Notes under the pieces: model-generated
Database searches by the model: none
What the model was told of the DNA's origin: nothing
The model's input: only the letters and a program-made list of their open reading frames with translations
Shown here: piece after piece, positions 24,544 to 34,059 of the stretch
Numbering within the stretch: position 1 is the first letter of the stretch
How the letters are laid out: every line of letters starts with the position of its first letter
Program-made: the position numbers and the translations under genes
DNA from: Colwellia sp.
GTDB taxonomy: Bacteria > Pseudomonadota > Gammaproteobacteria > Enterobacterales > Alteromonadaceae
Assembly: GCA_013215465.1 (NCBI GenBank)
Contig: JABSOW010000003.1
Location: forward strand, 124,001 to 188,000
Length of the DNA: 64,000 bases
Direction of reading: 5' to 3'

Positions 24544-27345
24544 CTATAGGCTATTTAACAATTGCTCTGCTAATTTATAATCCGCAAATGTGCCAGGTTG
24601 TTTTAATATATCGGTTAACATTATCTTAGCCTCTACTTTACGGTTAAGCTTCACTAATGAGTACGCTATATGATATTGAATTTCTGGGTTGGTAGAAACC
24701 ATACTGAAAGCTTGCCTTAAATATGAAAGCCCTTGCTCTACTTCACTCGACAAAACTAATGACCAACCCAAAGTATCTACTATTGCTGGAGAAGGAAGTA
24801 TCTTATGTGCTTGTTTCGCTGTTTCCACAGCAAATTTATACTCTGCCTCATTAAGGTATATAAGCGATAAATTATTAAGTGCCAGCGCTATTTTTTCAGC
24901 GGGTATATCTAATGTTAGTAAACGTTGGTATTGAAATTTAGCTTGCTGGTATTTTTTATGTTCAAATAAATGATCAGCAAAGATATGACGTTGAAGCACT
25001 AATTCGGGTTTATTTTTAACTATTGAACCGAGCTGATTTATCAGCTTTTCCGACAATGCTACTGATTGGCTAATTTGAGACAACTTAAGCAGAGCAATAA
25101 CATTGCCTTCATCTTTTTTTAACACTGAGGAGTAATGAATAAAAGCAGATTGAATATTATTATTACCAAGCTCAATATCTCCTTGTAAAATAATAAGGTA
25201 TAGGTTGTTTTTATAACCAGAATTCTGAGCCTTTGATAACAGCAAAGCGGCTTCTGATAAGTTACTTTGCCTAATTTTTATTTTTATTAGATCTATAATT
25301 ATCGGTAACGCATTGGGTGCCATACCATAAGCCATTTCTAAACTTTTTTCTGCTGCACTTATGTCATCAATTCGTAGCTGTAATTGACTTAATTTTAGTA
25401 AATTACGGGCATCATCGCTCCATAGGCCTAATAAAATATCAAGCTGATGCTTTGCACCCTTGAGTTGATTTGAAGCAATTAAATTTTTAGCCTTTATGAA
25501 TATTGCCTTCGTATCTAGCCTACTTTTTTGTAGTAATACATTGATTACCGATAAACTTTTATCATAAGCTTTTTCAGCATAGTGTACTGCGGCCAACTTA
25601 TATAACGCTTTCTGTCTATGTGCTTCATTTTTGGTTTGACGCTCTAAAATAGCTACCGCTTCATTAACGTTACCTAAATCATATTCTATTTGCGCTAAGA
25701 TAAACCAGCTTTCGCCATCTTCCGGTGATTCTTTTACCAGCTGATTTAAAAGAGTTTTCGCTTTTGAAATATTCTCTAAATTAAATTGCAACAAAGCAAA
25801 ACTAAAAGTCACTTGTTTATTCTTGGGATATTTTTTATATAACCCTACAATGAGTGACTTGGCATCATCAAATCGTCCTACTTGCAGTAGAGCTTGAACA
25901 TACAGCAACTGATATTCAACTGTCTCTGGTGAAATTGAAATAAGAGCCCCTGTATACTCCAACGCCTTATTAAGCGCCCCTACCCTTAACGCGGTTACCG
26001 CCAAGCTATGATTGATTTTTTGGCTGCTTTGGCTCTTCGAAGACTCGAGTAATAATAACGCCGCTTTTTCTTGACCAGTATTACTTAATAATTTCGCGGA
26101 AAGTATTAACACATCTTCATCATCAGGATATGTATGTTGCAACTTTTGAAGCACATAATCGGCCTTAAAGTTTTGCTTGAACTGCAAATATAGTCCCGCT
26201 AGGATGAGGGCATAATCTTTATTTTTAATTATAGGCGATTCATAACTTGCCAATAATTTTAACGCCATGTCTGGCTGGGCTAGTTTCACATAAACATCCG
26301 CTAGTAATACCACAGCACTCATATCATCATTTTCTAATCCCTGATTAATATATATTTGCAACTTTTTTTGAGCTTGAAGCCAATTACTCTGTCCATAACT
26401 ACTCATCGCATCAATTAATAATAACAGGGGTTGAGACAACATGTAGCTTTCATCAATAGAAGATAACTGATTCGTTAATTTAATCAGAATTTCATTAGAT
26501 AATTGTTGTTTGTCTAATGATTTTAGAATGTTACTTTTCATCAGCTGTGCTTGCAGATCTTTTGGATTGACCGATAAAATCTCATCCACTAATGTTTGCG
26601 CTTTTTCTGGATGTTGTAAGTTAATATGACTACTAGCCATTGCCCTCAAAATAGCAGCATTGCTTGGCTCTAATTCACTTGCTTTGCTATAAAATATGAG
26701 TGACTCTTGCTCTTGCCCCATATTTCGGGCTAATACCCCTTTTACCTGCCAAAGGCGGCTACTATTAGGAGCTAAAGCTTCTGCTTTTTTCAGTAGCGCA
26801 TGCGCCTCTTCAATTTCATCTTTCCCTATATTTATCGCGGCCAGCTCTATCATTGCCTCAACGTTATTTGGGTGGTTTGTTAAAACTGTATTATATATTT
26901 CTTCCGAGCGTTCTGTATTTGATAAGCCTGTATAAGCCTTAGCTTTAATTAAGTTGAATAATAACTGGCCCTTGTTATGTAACCCTTTTTCATCGGCCAG
27001 TTGCACAACCAAATTAAATTTTCCTTGAAATAGCAATACTCGACCTAAAGGCTCCACGATTAAATTAAAATCTGCACCTTCTAAAAGAGCATCATTCAAT
27101 TCTTGCTCTGCTTGTGAATATAATTTCTTTTTAATGAGCACTTCTGAAAGCAGTAATTTTGCCGGTAGATTACTTTCATTTTCTCTTAAGGCATTTTTTA
27201 AATGTATAAAAGCAGAGTCAATATCATTCTCATAATAAGCTTGAAGAGCCGCTTCATAATTATCTATTTTAGCTACAGCATTGCTTGTAACAAGCCCATA
27301 ACTTATTAAGCTAATAGATAAAAGTAGCTTACTGAAAAAATTCAT
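24544..27345 (-). CDS. prsT: PEP-CTERM-system TPR protein PrsT (TIGR02917), copy 2
   Basis: 933 aa with a signal peptide (MNFFSKLLLSISLISYGLVTS..), then TPR repeats throughout (ENEAALQAYYENDIDSAFIHLKNAL-like units, DAMIELAAINIGKDEIEEAHALLKKAEALAPNS, final VDTLGWSLVLSSEVEQGLSYLRQAF). It lies 30 bp downstream of prsR on the same strand, which is the usual prsK-prsR-prsT order, so this is probably the original PrsT of the locus. As in copy 1, no lipobox Cys is present. The two copies are only distantly alike in sequence, so the doubling is old or one was acquired separately. Confidence 0.88.
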   Translation of the reverse strand: MNFFSKLLLSISLISYGLVTSNAVAKIDNYEAALQAYYENDIDSAFIHLKNALRENESNLPAKLLLSEVLIKKKLYSQAEQELNDALLEGADFNLIVEPLGRVLLFQGKFNLVVQLADEKGLHNKGQLLFNLIKAKAYTGLSNTERSEEIYNTVLTNHPNNVEAMIELAAINIGKDEIEEAHALLKKAEALAPNSSRLWQVKGVLARNMGQEQESLIFYSKASELEPSNAAILRAMASSHINLQHPEKAQTLVDEILSVNPKDLQAQLMKSNILKSLDKQQLSNEILIKLTNQLSSIDESYMLSQPLLLLIDAMSSYGQSNWLQAQKKLQIYINQGLENDDMSAVVLLADVYVKLAQPDMALKLLASYESPIIKNKDYALILAGLYLQFKQNFKADYVLQKLQHTYPDDEDVLILSAKLLSNTGQEKAALLLLESSKSQSSQKINHSLAVTALRVGALNKALEYTGALISISPETVEYQLLYVQALLQVGRFDDAKSLIVGLYKKYPKNKQVTFSFALLQFNLENISKAKTLLNQLVKESPEDGESWFILAQIEYDLGNVNEAVAILERQTKNEAHRQKALYKLAAVHYAEKAYDKSLSVINVLLQKSRLDTKAIFIKAKNLIASNQLKGAKHQLDILLGLWSDDARNLLKLSQLQLRIDDISAAEKSLEMAYGMAPNALPIIIDLIKIKIRQSNLSEAALLLSKAQNSGYKNNLYLIILQGDIELGNNNIQSAFIHYSSVLKKDEGNVIALLKLSQISQSVALSEKLINQLGSIVKNKPELVLQRHIFADHLFEHKKYQQAKFQYQRLLTLDIPAEKIALALNNLSLIYLNEAEYKFAVETAKQAHKILPSPAIVDTLGWSLVLSSEVEQGLSYLRQAFSMVSTNPEIQYHIAYSLVKLNRKVEAKIMLTDILKQPGTFADYKLAEQLLNSL

Positions 27346-27375
27346 TTAGATTGTATCCTAAAATTTAATGTCGAT

Positions 27376-28725
27376 TTAACCATTAATATTCAACTCATAC
27401 TTCTCAATTAATGAGTATAACGTTGGTCTTGTTAGGCCTAATAATTCAGAGGCTTTAGACATATTTCCCTCAGAAAGAGCATAGGCCTTTTGAATCGCGA
27501 TCGATTCTGCCCTTTCTCTTACCGACCGTAAATTTAAAGATAGTTCATAGTTACTATCATTATGGTCAAAGAACCCTAAGTCAAAAGCCGTTACTTGCAC
27601 TCCGGTACACATCACTACCGAAGATTTGACTTTATTTTGTAATTCACGAATATTTCCTGGCCATTTATGAGCCTTAATAGCACTAATAGCATCATCAGAA
27701 AATGATTTAGCATTACTTTTATACTCTGTGGCATAAAGTTTCAGAAAATATTGAGCAAGAATCAAAACGTCTTCATCGCGATCACGTAATGGCGGAATGT
27801 TTAGGGTCATTTCGCTCACTCGGTAAAACAAATCTTCTCTAAATTCTTTATTGGCAACCATCTCTTCTAAATTTTGATTCGTTGCACAGATAACCCTAAC
27901 ATTAACGGGAATTTCTTCTCTACCCCCTAATCGTTCAATTATTTTTTCTTGTAAAAAACGCAGTAATTTAGCTTGTAGGTTAAAGGGCATGTCGCCTATT
28001 TCATCCAGAAACAAGGTACCACCTTCTGCACATTCTATTTTTCCTTTAGTCATTTTATGGGCGCCGGTAAATGCGCCCCTTTCAAAACCAAATAACTCGC
28101 TTTCTAATAGAGCTTCCGGTATAGAAGCACAGTTAATAGCAATAAACGGTTTGTTTATTCGCTCACTGGCAAGATGAATAGCTTTAGCGGCAACCTCTTT
28201 ACCTGTGCCACTTTCACCCAACAATAATGCCGTAATATTGGTTGGTGCAATACGCTTTATCATGGTACATAAACGTGAAATTGCTTCACTATTACCAATA
28301 ATCCCCATGTTACTATCGGTAACTGCGCGCATTGTGCGATTTTCACTTTCAATGTTTGCTAACGTCAACGCACGTGAAATAATGACATTAATGACTTCGG
28401 CATCAATAGGTTTTTGATAAAAATCATAAGCGCCAGCAGCAATGGCCTTCAAGGCATTAGTTCTATCTTCATTACCAGTGATAACTATGATTTTTGTGTG
28501 TGGTGCTATCGCCAGAATTTCTGCTAGTGCTTTTAACCCTTCACTCGCATTAGCTGCATCTGGCGGTAAGCCTAAATCTAAGGTAACTACTTTAGGCTCA
28601 TAACGTCTAACTGCCGCGATAGCTGCCTCCCTATCTCCAGCAAGAATTGGGCTGTAATCAGACAAGCTCCATTTCAGCTGCTTTTGAATTCCTTTATCAT
28701 CATCAACAATCAATATTTTTTCCAT
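27376..28725 (-). CDS. prsR: PEP-CTERM-system sigma-54 response regulator PrsR (TIGR02915)
   Basis: 449 aa with three domains. The receiver (about 1-120) has acidic pocket VDDD (7-10) and phospho-acceptor Asp50 in TLDLGLPP. The AAA+ sigma-54 interaction domain (about 142-370) has Walker A GESGTGKE (170-177) and sigma-54 loop GAFTGA (217-222), and LFRVSEMTLNIPPLRDRDEDV-type motifs. The C-terminal Fis-type helix-turn-helix is NMSKASELLGLTRPTLYSLIEKY. It is the partner of PrsK and should activate the sigma-54 promoters found at 21923 and 23379. The start at 28725 gives an exact family-like N-terminus. Confidence 0.95.
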   Translation of the reverse strand: MEKILIVDDDKGIQKQLKWSLSDYSPILAGDREAAIAAVRRYEPKVVTLDLGLPPDAANASEGLKALAEILAIAPHTKIIVITGNEDRTNALKAIAAGAYDFYQKPIDAEVINVIISRALTLANIESENRTMRAVTDSNMGIIGNSEAISRLCTMIKRIAPTNITALLLGESGTGKEVAAKAIHLASERINKPFIAINCASIPEALLESELFGFERGAFTGAHKMTKGKIECAEGGTLFLDEIGDMPFNLQAKLLRFLQEKIIERLGGREEIPVNVRVICATNQNLEEMVANKEFREDLFYRVSEMTLNIPPLRDRDEDVLILAQYFLKLYATEYKSNAKSFSDDAISAIKAHKWPGNIRELQNKVKSSVVMCTGVQVTAFDLGFFDHNDSNYELSLNLRSVRERAESIAIQKAYALSEGNMSKASELLGLTRPTLYSLIEKYELNING

Positions 28726-28760
28726 TTGAGCATTTTTCCTAATTATTTTTCATTACATAG

Positions 28761-28823
28761 AGTTACGAGCGAAGAAGGTAACGAGTTTCGAAGCCCCGCA
28801 TTCATCAGCTTATCTTCGTAACT
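28761..28823. repeat. Dispersed imperfect palindrome (GTAACGAG family), copy 3
   Basis: GTTACGAGCGAAGAAGGTAACGAGTTTCGAAG... ends TCTTCGTAACT. It lies between prsK and prsR, with a degenerate fourth copy at 28889-28944 in the same gap. It shares ends with the copies near 13.7 and 18.9 kb. Confidence 0.5.
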
Positions 28824-28850
28824 ATTAACACACAACCCGCGACTTTACAC

Positions 28851-28874
28851 AGTCAGACTGAAGTCTAACCTACA
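28851..28874 (-). repeat. Degenerate REP-like unit between prsK and prsR
   Basis: AGTCAGACTGAAGTCTAACCTACA shows the same layout as the REP-like units of the EPS locus (arm, loop, arm, then TACA = GTA on minus) but with a changed stem and CTAA in place of the CGAC before CCTACA. It is the only copy I see outside the first 12 kb. Confidence 0.5.
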
Positions 28875-28957
28875 TTTACCACAAACAAAGTCACGCGTTT
28901 CGAAAACACCATGGTCAAACAACTGTCTTCGTCGCTCGCAACTCTAAAGCTTCTCTT

Positions 28958-30994
28958 CTAACTTAATACAGGTAAACAAATAATCATTTTTGTTCCTTGC
29001 CCTTTAATGCTTTCAGCCGTTAAGCTACCTGCTATGCTTTCAAAAAACTGTTTTGCTTCAAAAACGCCGATTCCCATACCTGCATTACCCTTAGTTGTAT
29101 CAAATGGTTTAAAAAGCCTAGATTTAATAAAGCTTTCAGACATTCCACAACCATTATCGCTAACAATAATATTTATATACTTTTGCTGTTGAGTTAAACT
29201 TATTTCTACCCAACCATCATCTGATGTAGCTTCTTGTGCATTTTGAATTAAATGGTTCATCACAGAAAAAAAACGTTCATCATCTATCGTCACTAAGCAT
29301 TCTTCTGCATTATTTTTAATCACAACTTGCGGCTGCATCACGTTTCGCTGTGCTGTAACTCGTTTAATAATATCACCAAGATCTACCCTTTTACTCGTTG
29401 ATTGGGCTACTTGCTTATCTCTTAATTGTGCTAATACTTTTGCTAATCGCTCTGTCGCCGATTCAACGGTTTCAAAAACATCATCAACAAATTCTGGATT
29501 ATCACGATGTTGCTTTGCATTAGAGGTGATTAATGATAATTGAGCTTGAACATTCTTTAAATCGTGTACTAAAAAAGCAGACATTCGATTAAAAGCATCA
29601 AACTGTTTCGATTCTGCTAGCTTATCGTTAGCCTCATTCAAAGAGATAAAATTACCTAATTGCTTAGCAATAGCAAAAAGTAGATCTCTATCTTCCCAAT
29701 TCAGTTGATTTTTTTCGTCACTATTTGAAAATATAAAGAAGCCGTAAAAATTCTTGCCTATAAAAATAGGCACCATAATATTTACACCAACAGCATGCCA
29801 AATTTTAGGATGAATAAATAACCCAGGATATAAGAGCGGATCTTCATTATACTCATTAATATCAATAATCCAGCCTTGGGTTTTAGTAAAGTTTTCAAGT
29901 AAAATTAAGTCTTTGTCGAACGATTCATCTAACTTTAGGCCATCGCTATGCTTTACCGTGAATCGACTATTACCGTTAGCTTTTAACATGATACCGCCGG
30001 TAGCGCCCACTTTAGACATCATGATTTGCAATGACATTTGACAATAGTTTTCAGCACTCGCTGTTTCTATTTGACCAATAAGCTCTAGCCACTCTTCTCG
30101 ATACTCATATTTATTAGCAAAGAAATGTTTTGAGATAAAAACTTTTACCTGACGGCGAACGGTTTCAGTAATAAGTAAAACCGCCAGAACTATACTGCCT
30201 AGAATGAAAAAACCAAAACTAACTAGTTGTCCCCATTCTCCACCAAAATAATTAATTAAATAACCCGCTACAGCCATTAATAATAAGTATAGACCGGCAA
30301 TCATTAACATTGAGCTATAAAAAACCATATTACGCGAAACAAATATTCGCACAGTACCTTCTTTAAACCGTCGTATACTTATTAATAATAACGGAACCGT
30401 TAAGGCTGATAAATATCCTCTGATGTACCAAAAATCAAACTCAATACCTCCAACCATCGTTGCTTGAGCGTAAAGCACAAAATCAAAGACTGAAACACTT
30501 CCCAAGGCAATAACTAACGGATTAATTGACCTTTTTGCTTCAGTGTTTGCCCCTCGATAAACCTGCTCAAGTAAGACTAAACTGGTCAAGTTGAGTAAAA
30601 CAAATAATAAAAATAAATATTGATATGATAAATCTAACGTATAACTCGCACCCCAACAAATAACTGAGGAGAAAAACCAAAAAAGTAGATACTTAACAAC
30701 TATCCTATTCTTTAAAACTTCGAGAAGACTGTCTTTCTCAACATTAAAACTAAGAATTAATACAGAAAATGCAGCTATTTTAATCACATCAGCCAGCATG
30801 ACCCACTGTAAAGAAAAACCAATAACTATTTGTAGGACAGCTACAACGTTAGCGCCTCCTACTATTAAAGAACTAAGGAATAACCACTTAGCAATACTAG
30901 ACTGCTTATGTGCAGCAAGAATAAGTAGAGAAAATATGACATAAGCGATACTAGCAAAGCTGTATCCCCAAATACCTACAGTATACATTTCCAT
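28958..30994 (-). CDS. prsK: PEP-CTERM-system histidine kinase PrsK (TIGR02916)
   Basis: 678 aa. Eight or so membrane helices fill residues 1-290. A GAF-like domain (about 305-460) leads to the kinase core, with phospho-acceptor His477 in FLVHDLKNVQ, an N-box (NHLIQNAQEA, about 580) and G-boxes (DNGCGMS, MGIGVFEAKQF, about 613-650). It senses an unknown signal at the membrane and phosphorylates PrsR. It is separated from prsR by a 232-bp repeat-filled gap. Its start is only 3 bp from the stop of an RND pump gene, so it is probably co-transcribed with the pump. Confidence 0.95.
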   Translation of the reverse strand: MEMYTVGIWGYSFASIAYVIFSLLILAAHKQSSIAKWLFLSSLIVGGANVVAVLQIVIGFSLQWVMLADVIKIAAFSVLILSFNVEKDSLLEVLKNRIVVKYLLFWFFSSVICWGASYTLDLSYQYLFLLFVLLNLTSLVLLEQVYRGANTEAKRSINPLVIALGSVSVFDFVLYAQATMVGGIEFDFWYIRGYLSALTVPLLLISIRRFKEGTVRIFVSRNMVFYSSMLMIAGLYLLLMAVAGYLINYFGGEWGQLVSFGFFILGSIVLAVLLITETVRRQVKVFISKHFFANKYEYREEWLELIGQIETASAENYCQMSLQIMMSKVGATGGIMLKANGNSRFTVKHSDGLKLDESFDKDLILLENFTKTQGWIIDINEYNEDPLLYPGLFIHPKIWHAVGVNIMVPIFIGKNFYGFFIFSNSDEKNQLNWEDRDLLFAIAKQLGNFISLNEANDKLAESKQFDAFNRMSAFLVHDLKNVQAQLSLITSNAKQHRDNPEFVDDVFETVESATERLAKVLAQLRDKQVAQSTSKRVDLGDIIKRVTAQRNVMQPQVVIKNNAEECLVTIDDERFFSVMNHLIQNAQEATSDDGWVEISLTQQQKYINIIVSDNGCGMSESFIKSRLFKPFDTTKGNAGMGIGVFEAKQFFESIAGSLTAESIKGQGTKMIICLPVLS

Positions 30995-30997
30995 AAA

Positions 30998-33900
30998 TTA
31001 ATTTTTGCTTTCCTGAGAAATATTAGATTTAACTTTTGAATAAGTAAGTAACTCTGTTAACACGGGCACAAATAAAAAGCTTGAAATGGCAGAGACACAA
31101 AGCCCCGATATAAGTACAACCCCCAAAGGTTGCCACAAAGCTCCACCATACAAGGTTAAGGGTATAAGCCCACCAATAGTGGTTAGCGTTGTTAATAATA
31201 TTGGTGTGAATCGAGTCGCACTAGCAGCAAGCACAGCTTGCTTTTTAGGTAAACCTTCAGCCAAGTTTCTATTAGCGCAATCTATTAAAATAATAGCATT
31301 GTTAACAACAATACCAAATAAGCTAATTAAGCCAACAAAAGCCATCATAGAAAAAGACAAACCAGTTAAATACAAGCCAATAACGGAGCCTGCCATAGCA
31401 AAAGGTATTGAGCTAAAAATTATAAGTGGCTGTATAAACGATTTAAATTGCAGCACTAAAATAGCAAAAATACCAATAGCTGTTATTAACATTATTTGTG
31501 TTAAACCGGCAAAAGACTCTTGTCTAGATTCTTCTTCCCCCCCCAAGGTGTAATACATACCCATGGGTAAATCATATTGCTCAATATATTGAATAAATTC
31601 TTCCGTTAAGTCTTTAACTGAATAACCTGCAGCCGCATCGGCAGACACTTTTGCCATACGTAACTTTTGATGATGAAAGTAGTTTGTTTGCCCCTTTTCT
31701 AACTGAATGTTTACTACCTGCATTAAAGGGATTTGTTGTCCGGTTGAACTAGTGACATAAACATCCGACAAGGTATTAATATCTGGTTTTTTATTCCGCA
31801 CCAATATTGGGTAATTTTCACCATTAACATCATTGAACCGCCCAATGTAAATACCAGATAAAACAGACTGTAGGGTTTTATCTAAGGTGTTTATATCGAT
31901 ATTTGATAAGCCTGCTTTATCGTAATCAATTTTCAGCTTTAACTCGGTATTTGCGATACCGATGGGGTTATCAATATTGATAGCCCCCTCTGTGTTGGCT
32001 ATTTTATTCGCTAAATCATTCGCCACTCGCTCTAGATCACTTAGTGACTCAGAAATAAGTCTAATCGCTATAGGTTGATCTGTCACTGGCCCTTGAGAAA
32101 ATTCTTTCACCGTGATATTAGCTTGTTGCCATTGATTGAATTCACTTCGTAACACATTTACCAAAGATGATACTTTTTCAAGATCATATTCTTTTAACAC
32201 AACCAATATTTGGCCATATTTTTCCACGCCCCGTTTTGGTATTTCGTTATAGTAAATTCGGGGATTTGAGTTACCAACGTTAAGAGCTACTTTCTCAACT
32301 AACGGCTGTTTTTCTATAAATAATGTCATTTTCTGCATAACGCTATTAGTAAAGCTTAATGATGAATTAGGAGGAGTTTCAACATTTATTAATAACATTG
32401 ATTTTTCTGCTTTGGGAAATAAACTTAAACCGACTTGATTAAAAAGTGACAACATGGCGAGTAAGCTAGCCACAGCAACCGCAATAACTAACCAGCGAAA
32501 TTTAAATAATTTAACTAACCATGATGAATAAAGTGTTTCGGCGAAATGATTAATGTAATGTTGTAATGTTTTGACTTTTGTCGGTTTTAAACTAAAGCTT
32601 TTACTTGCTAATAAAGGTAACAGAGTTAATGACAACAGCAATGATGCTAACAAGACCAAGACTACTGTAACAGGCATTGAACGGATAAAATCACCGGTAT
32701 CACTAGCAATCATTAGCATAGGAAGAAAGGCTAACATGGTAGTGACTGTGCCACTAACTGATGCCCAAGCAACTTTTTTGGTGCCATTAATAGCGGCCTC
32801 AGCCATATTACTTGCTTTACCTTTTTCTCGATGAATACTTTCTGTTACCACAATAGCATCATCAACCAACAAACCTAGCGCGATAATCAAGCCAACTATC
32901 GACATTTGCTGCAAGCCAAAGCCAGCAAAGTCTAACCAGCCTATCGCGATAAGAAAAGAAAGTGGAATAACAATAATTACCGCTATTGACTCTCGTAAGC
33001 CTAAAAACAATAAAGCTAATAGCCCAACTAAAACAAGTCCTTGCCAAAGATTTTTAAAAAAGCCATTAACCCTACTTTCAACACCGTCTGCCTGCTCAAA
33101 CAATGCCTCTATTTTTATTGCTTCTGGTATTGTTTGTTTAAATAGCAAAATTTCTTGCTGAATAGCTTTTGTTAACGAAAAAATATTAGTATCACTGCGT
33201 TGTTCAACCGTAACAAATATCACTGGTTTTTTATCATAATAAGCTAAATAACTTGGCTCTTGGCTAGCAAAACTAATTTCTGCTACATCTTTAAGACGTA
33301 TCAGAAAATCATCATTAGATACAATAATAGTATTTTCTAACTGCTCAAGTTTTTCAAAATTACCACTCGCTTTTACATTAAAGCGACGCGTATTCGCGTT
33401 AACAAAACCTGGGGTAATATTGGTCGCTCGTCCCTGCAAAACCTGCGTGACTTGAGTAGTAGAGATGTTGTGGTGTACAAGTAAATCTAAGTTAAGATCC
33501 ACCGCCACAACCTGCTGGGGATAACCCCATATGTCGGCTTTTTTAACACTTTCTATGGTTTCTAAACGCTTCTCTAAAAGCTTGGCATAAAACTCCATCT
33601 GTTTATAATTGGTTGGCTCTGTCCATAAGGCAAACTGAACGATAGCGACCGCAGTAGGAGTTGCTTTTAATACTAATAAATCTTGTACACCATCCGGTAA
33701 TGATGGTTTCACAGCAGAGACCGCAAGTTGTATTTTATTATAGGCTAGTTCAGGATCTGAGCCATAATGAAAGGTAATTTCAATACGTGCGCCACCATTT
33801 TTTATTTGAGACTCAATTTTTTTAATATTATCAATATTTGCAAATTCTTCTTCTAGCGGGTCAACCACTAACGTTTCAATATCTGTGGGTGATGCTCCAG

Positions 33901-34054
33901 GGTAAATAACCTCTATTAGGGTTATTGAAATATCAAACTGCGGATCTTCACTGCGGGGCATATTAAAGTACGACACTATGCCAACCAACACCAATAAGGC
34001 GACTATAGTAATGGTAAACTGGGCATTTTTAATCGCTAAACTAGGTAACCTCAT
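30998..34054 (-). CDS. RND-family efflux permease (AcrB/MexB superfamily)
   Basis: 1018 aa, the normal size for a single RND permease. It has an N-terminal helix, a large periplasmic loop, a membrane bundle with the proton-relay motif GLLVDDAIVVTES (about residue 400), a second periplasmic loop and a C-terminal bundle (GLISLFGIVVNNAIILIDCANR, about 930). It exports amphiphilic compounds by proton antiport across both membranes, with the adaptor encoded 5 bp upstream. No outer-membrane TolC partner gene is in the window. Its direct placement before prsK is unusual. The substrate is unknown. Confidence 0.92.
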   Translation of the reverse strand: MRLPSLAIKNAQFTITIVALLVLVGIVSYFNMPRSEDPQFDISITLIEVIYPGASPTDIETLVVDPLEEEFANIDNIKKIESQIKNGGARIEITFHYGSDPELAYNKIQLAVSAVKPSLPDGVQDLLVLKATPTAVAIVQFALWTEPTNYKQMEFYAKLLEKRLETIESVKKADIWGYPQQVVAVDLNLDLLVHHNISTTQVTQVLQGRATNITPGFVNANTRRFNVKASGNFEKLEQLENTIIVSNDDFLIRLKDVAEISFASQEPSYLAYYDKKPVIFVTVEQRSDTNIFSLTKAIQQEILLFKQTIPEAIKIEALFEQADGVESRVNGFFKNLWQGLVLVGLLALLFLGLRESIAVIIVIPLSFLIAIGWLDFAGFGLQQMSIVGLIIALGLLVDDAIVVTESIHREKGKASNMAEAAINGTKKVAWASVSGTVTTMLAFLPMLMIASDTGDFIRSMPVTVVLVLLASLLLSLTLLPLLASKSFSLKPTKVKTLQHYINHFAETLYSSWLVKLFKFRWLVIAVAVASLLAMLSLFNQVGLSLFPKAEKSMLLINVETPPNSSLSFTNSVMQKMTLFIEKQPLVEKVALNVGNSNPRIYYNEIPKRGVEKYGQILVVLKEYDLEKVSSLVNVLRSEFNQWQQANITVKEFSQGPVTDQPIAIRLISESLSDLERVANDLANKIANTEGAINIDNPIGIANTELKLKIDYDKAGLSNIDINTLDKTLQSVLSGIYIGRFNDVNGENYPILVRNKKPDINTLSDVYVTSSTGQQIPLMQVVNIQLEKGQTNYFHHQKLRMAKVSADAAAGYSVKDLTEEFIQYIEQYDLPMGMYYTLGGEEESRQESFAGLTQIMLITAIGIFAILVLQFKSFIQPLIIFSSIPFAMAGSVIGLYLTGLSFSMMAFVGLISLFGIVVNNAIILIDCANRNLAEGLPKKQAVLAASATRFTPILLTTLTTIGGLIPLTLYGGALWQPLGVVLISGLCVSAISSFLFVPVLTELLTYSKVKSNISQESKN

Positions 34055-34059
34055 TACAC

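Noticed and set aside
28851..28944. Terminator between prsK and prsR
   Set aside because: The hairpins here are degenerate repeat copies without a T-run, so co-transcription cannot be excluded or shown.
32571..32834. Open frames opposite the RND permease and TPR genes
   Set aside because: They are antisense shadows of strongly supported genes, with no start signals or recognisable domains.
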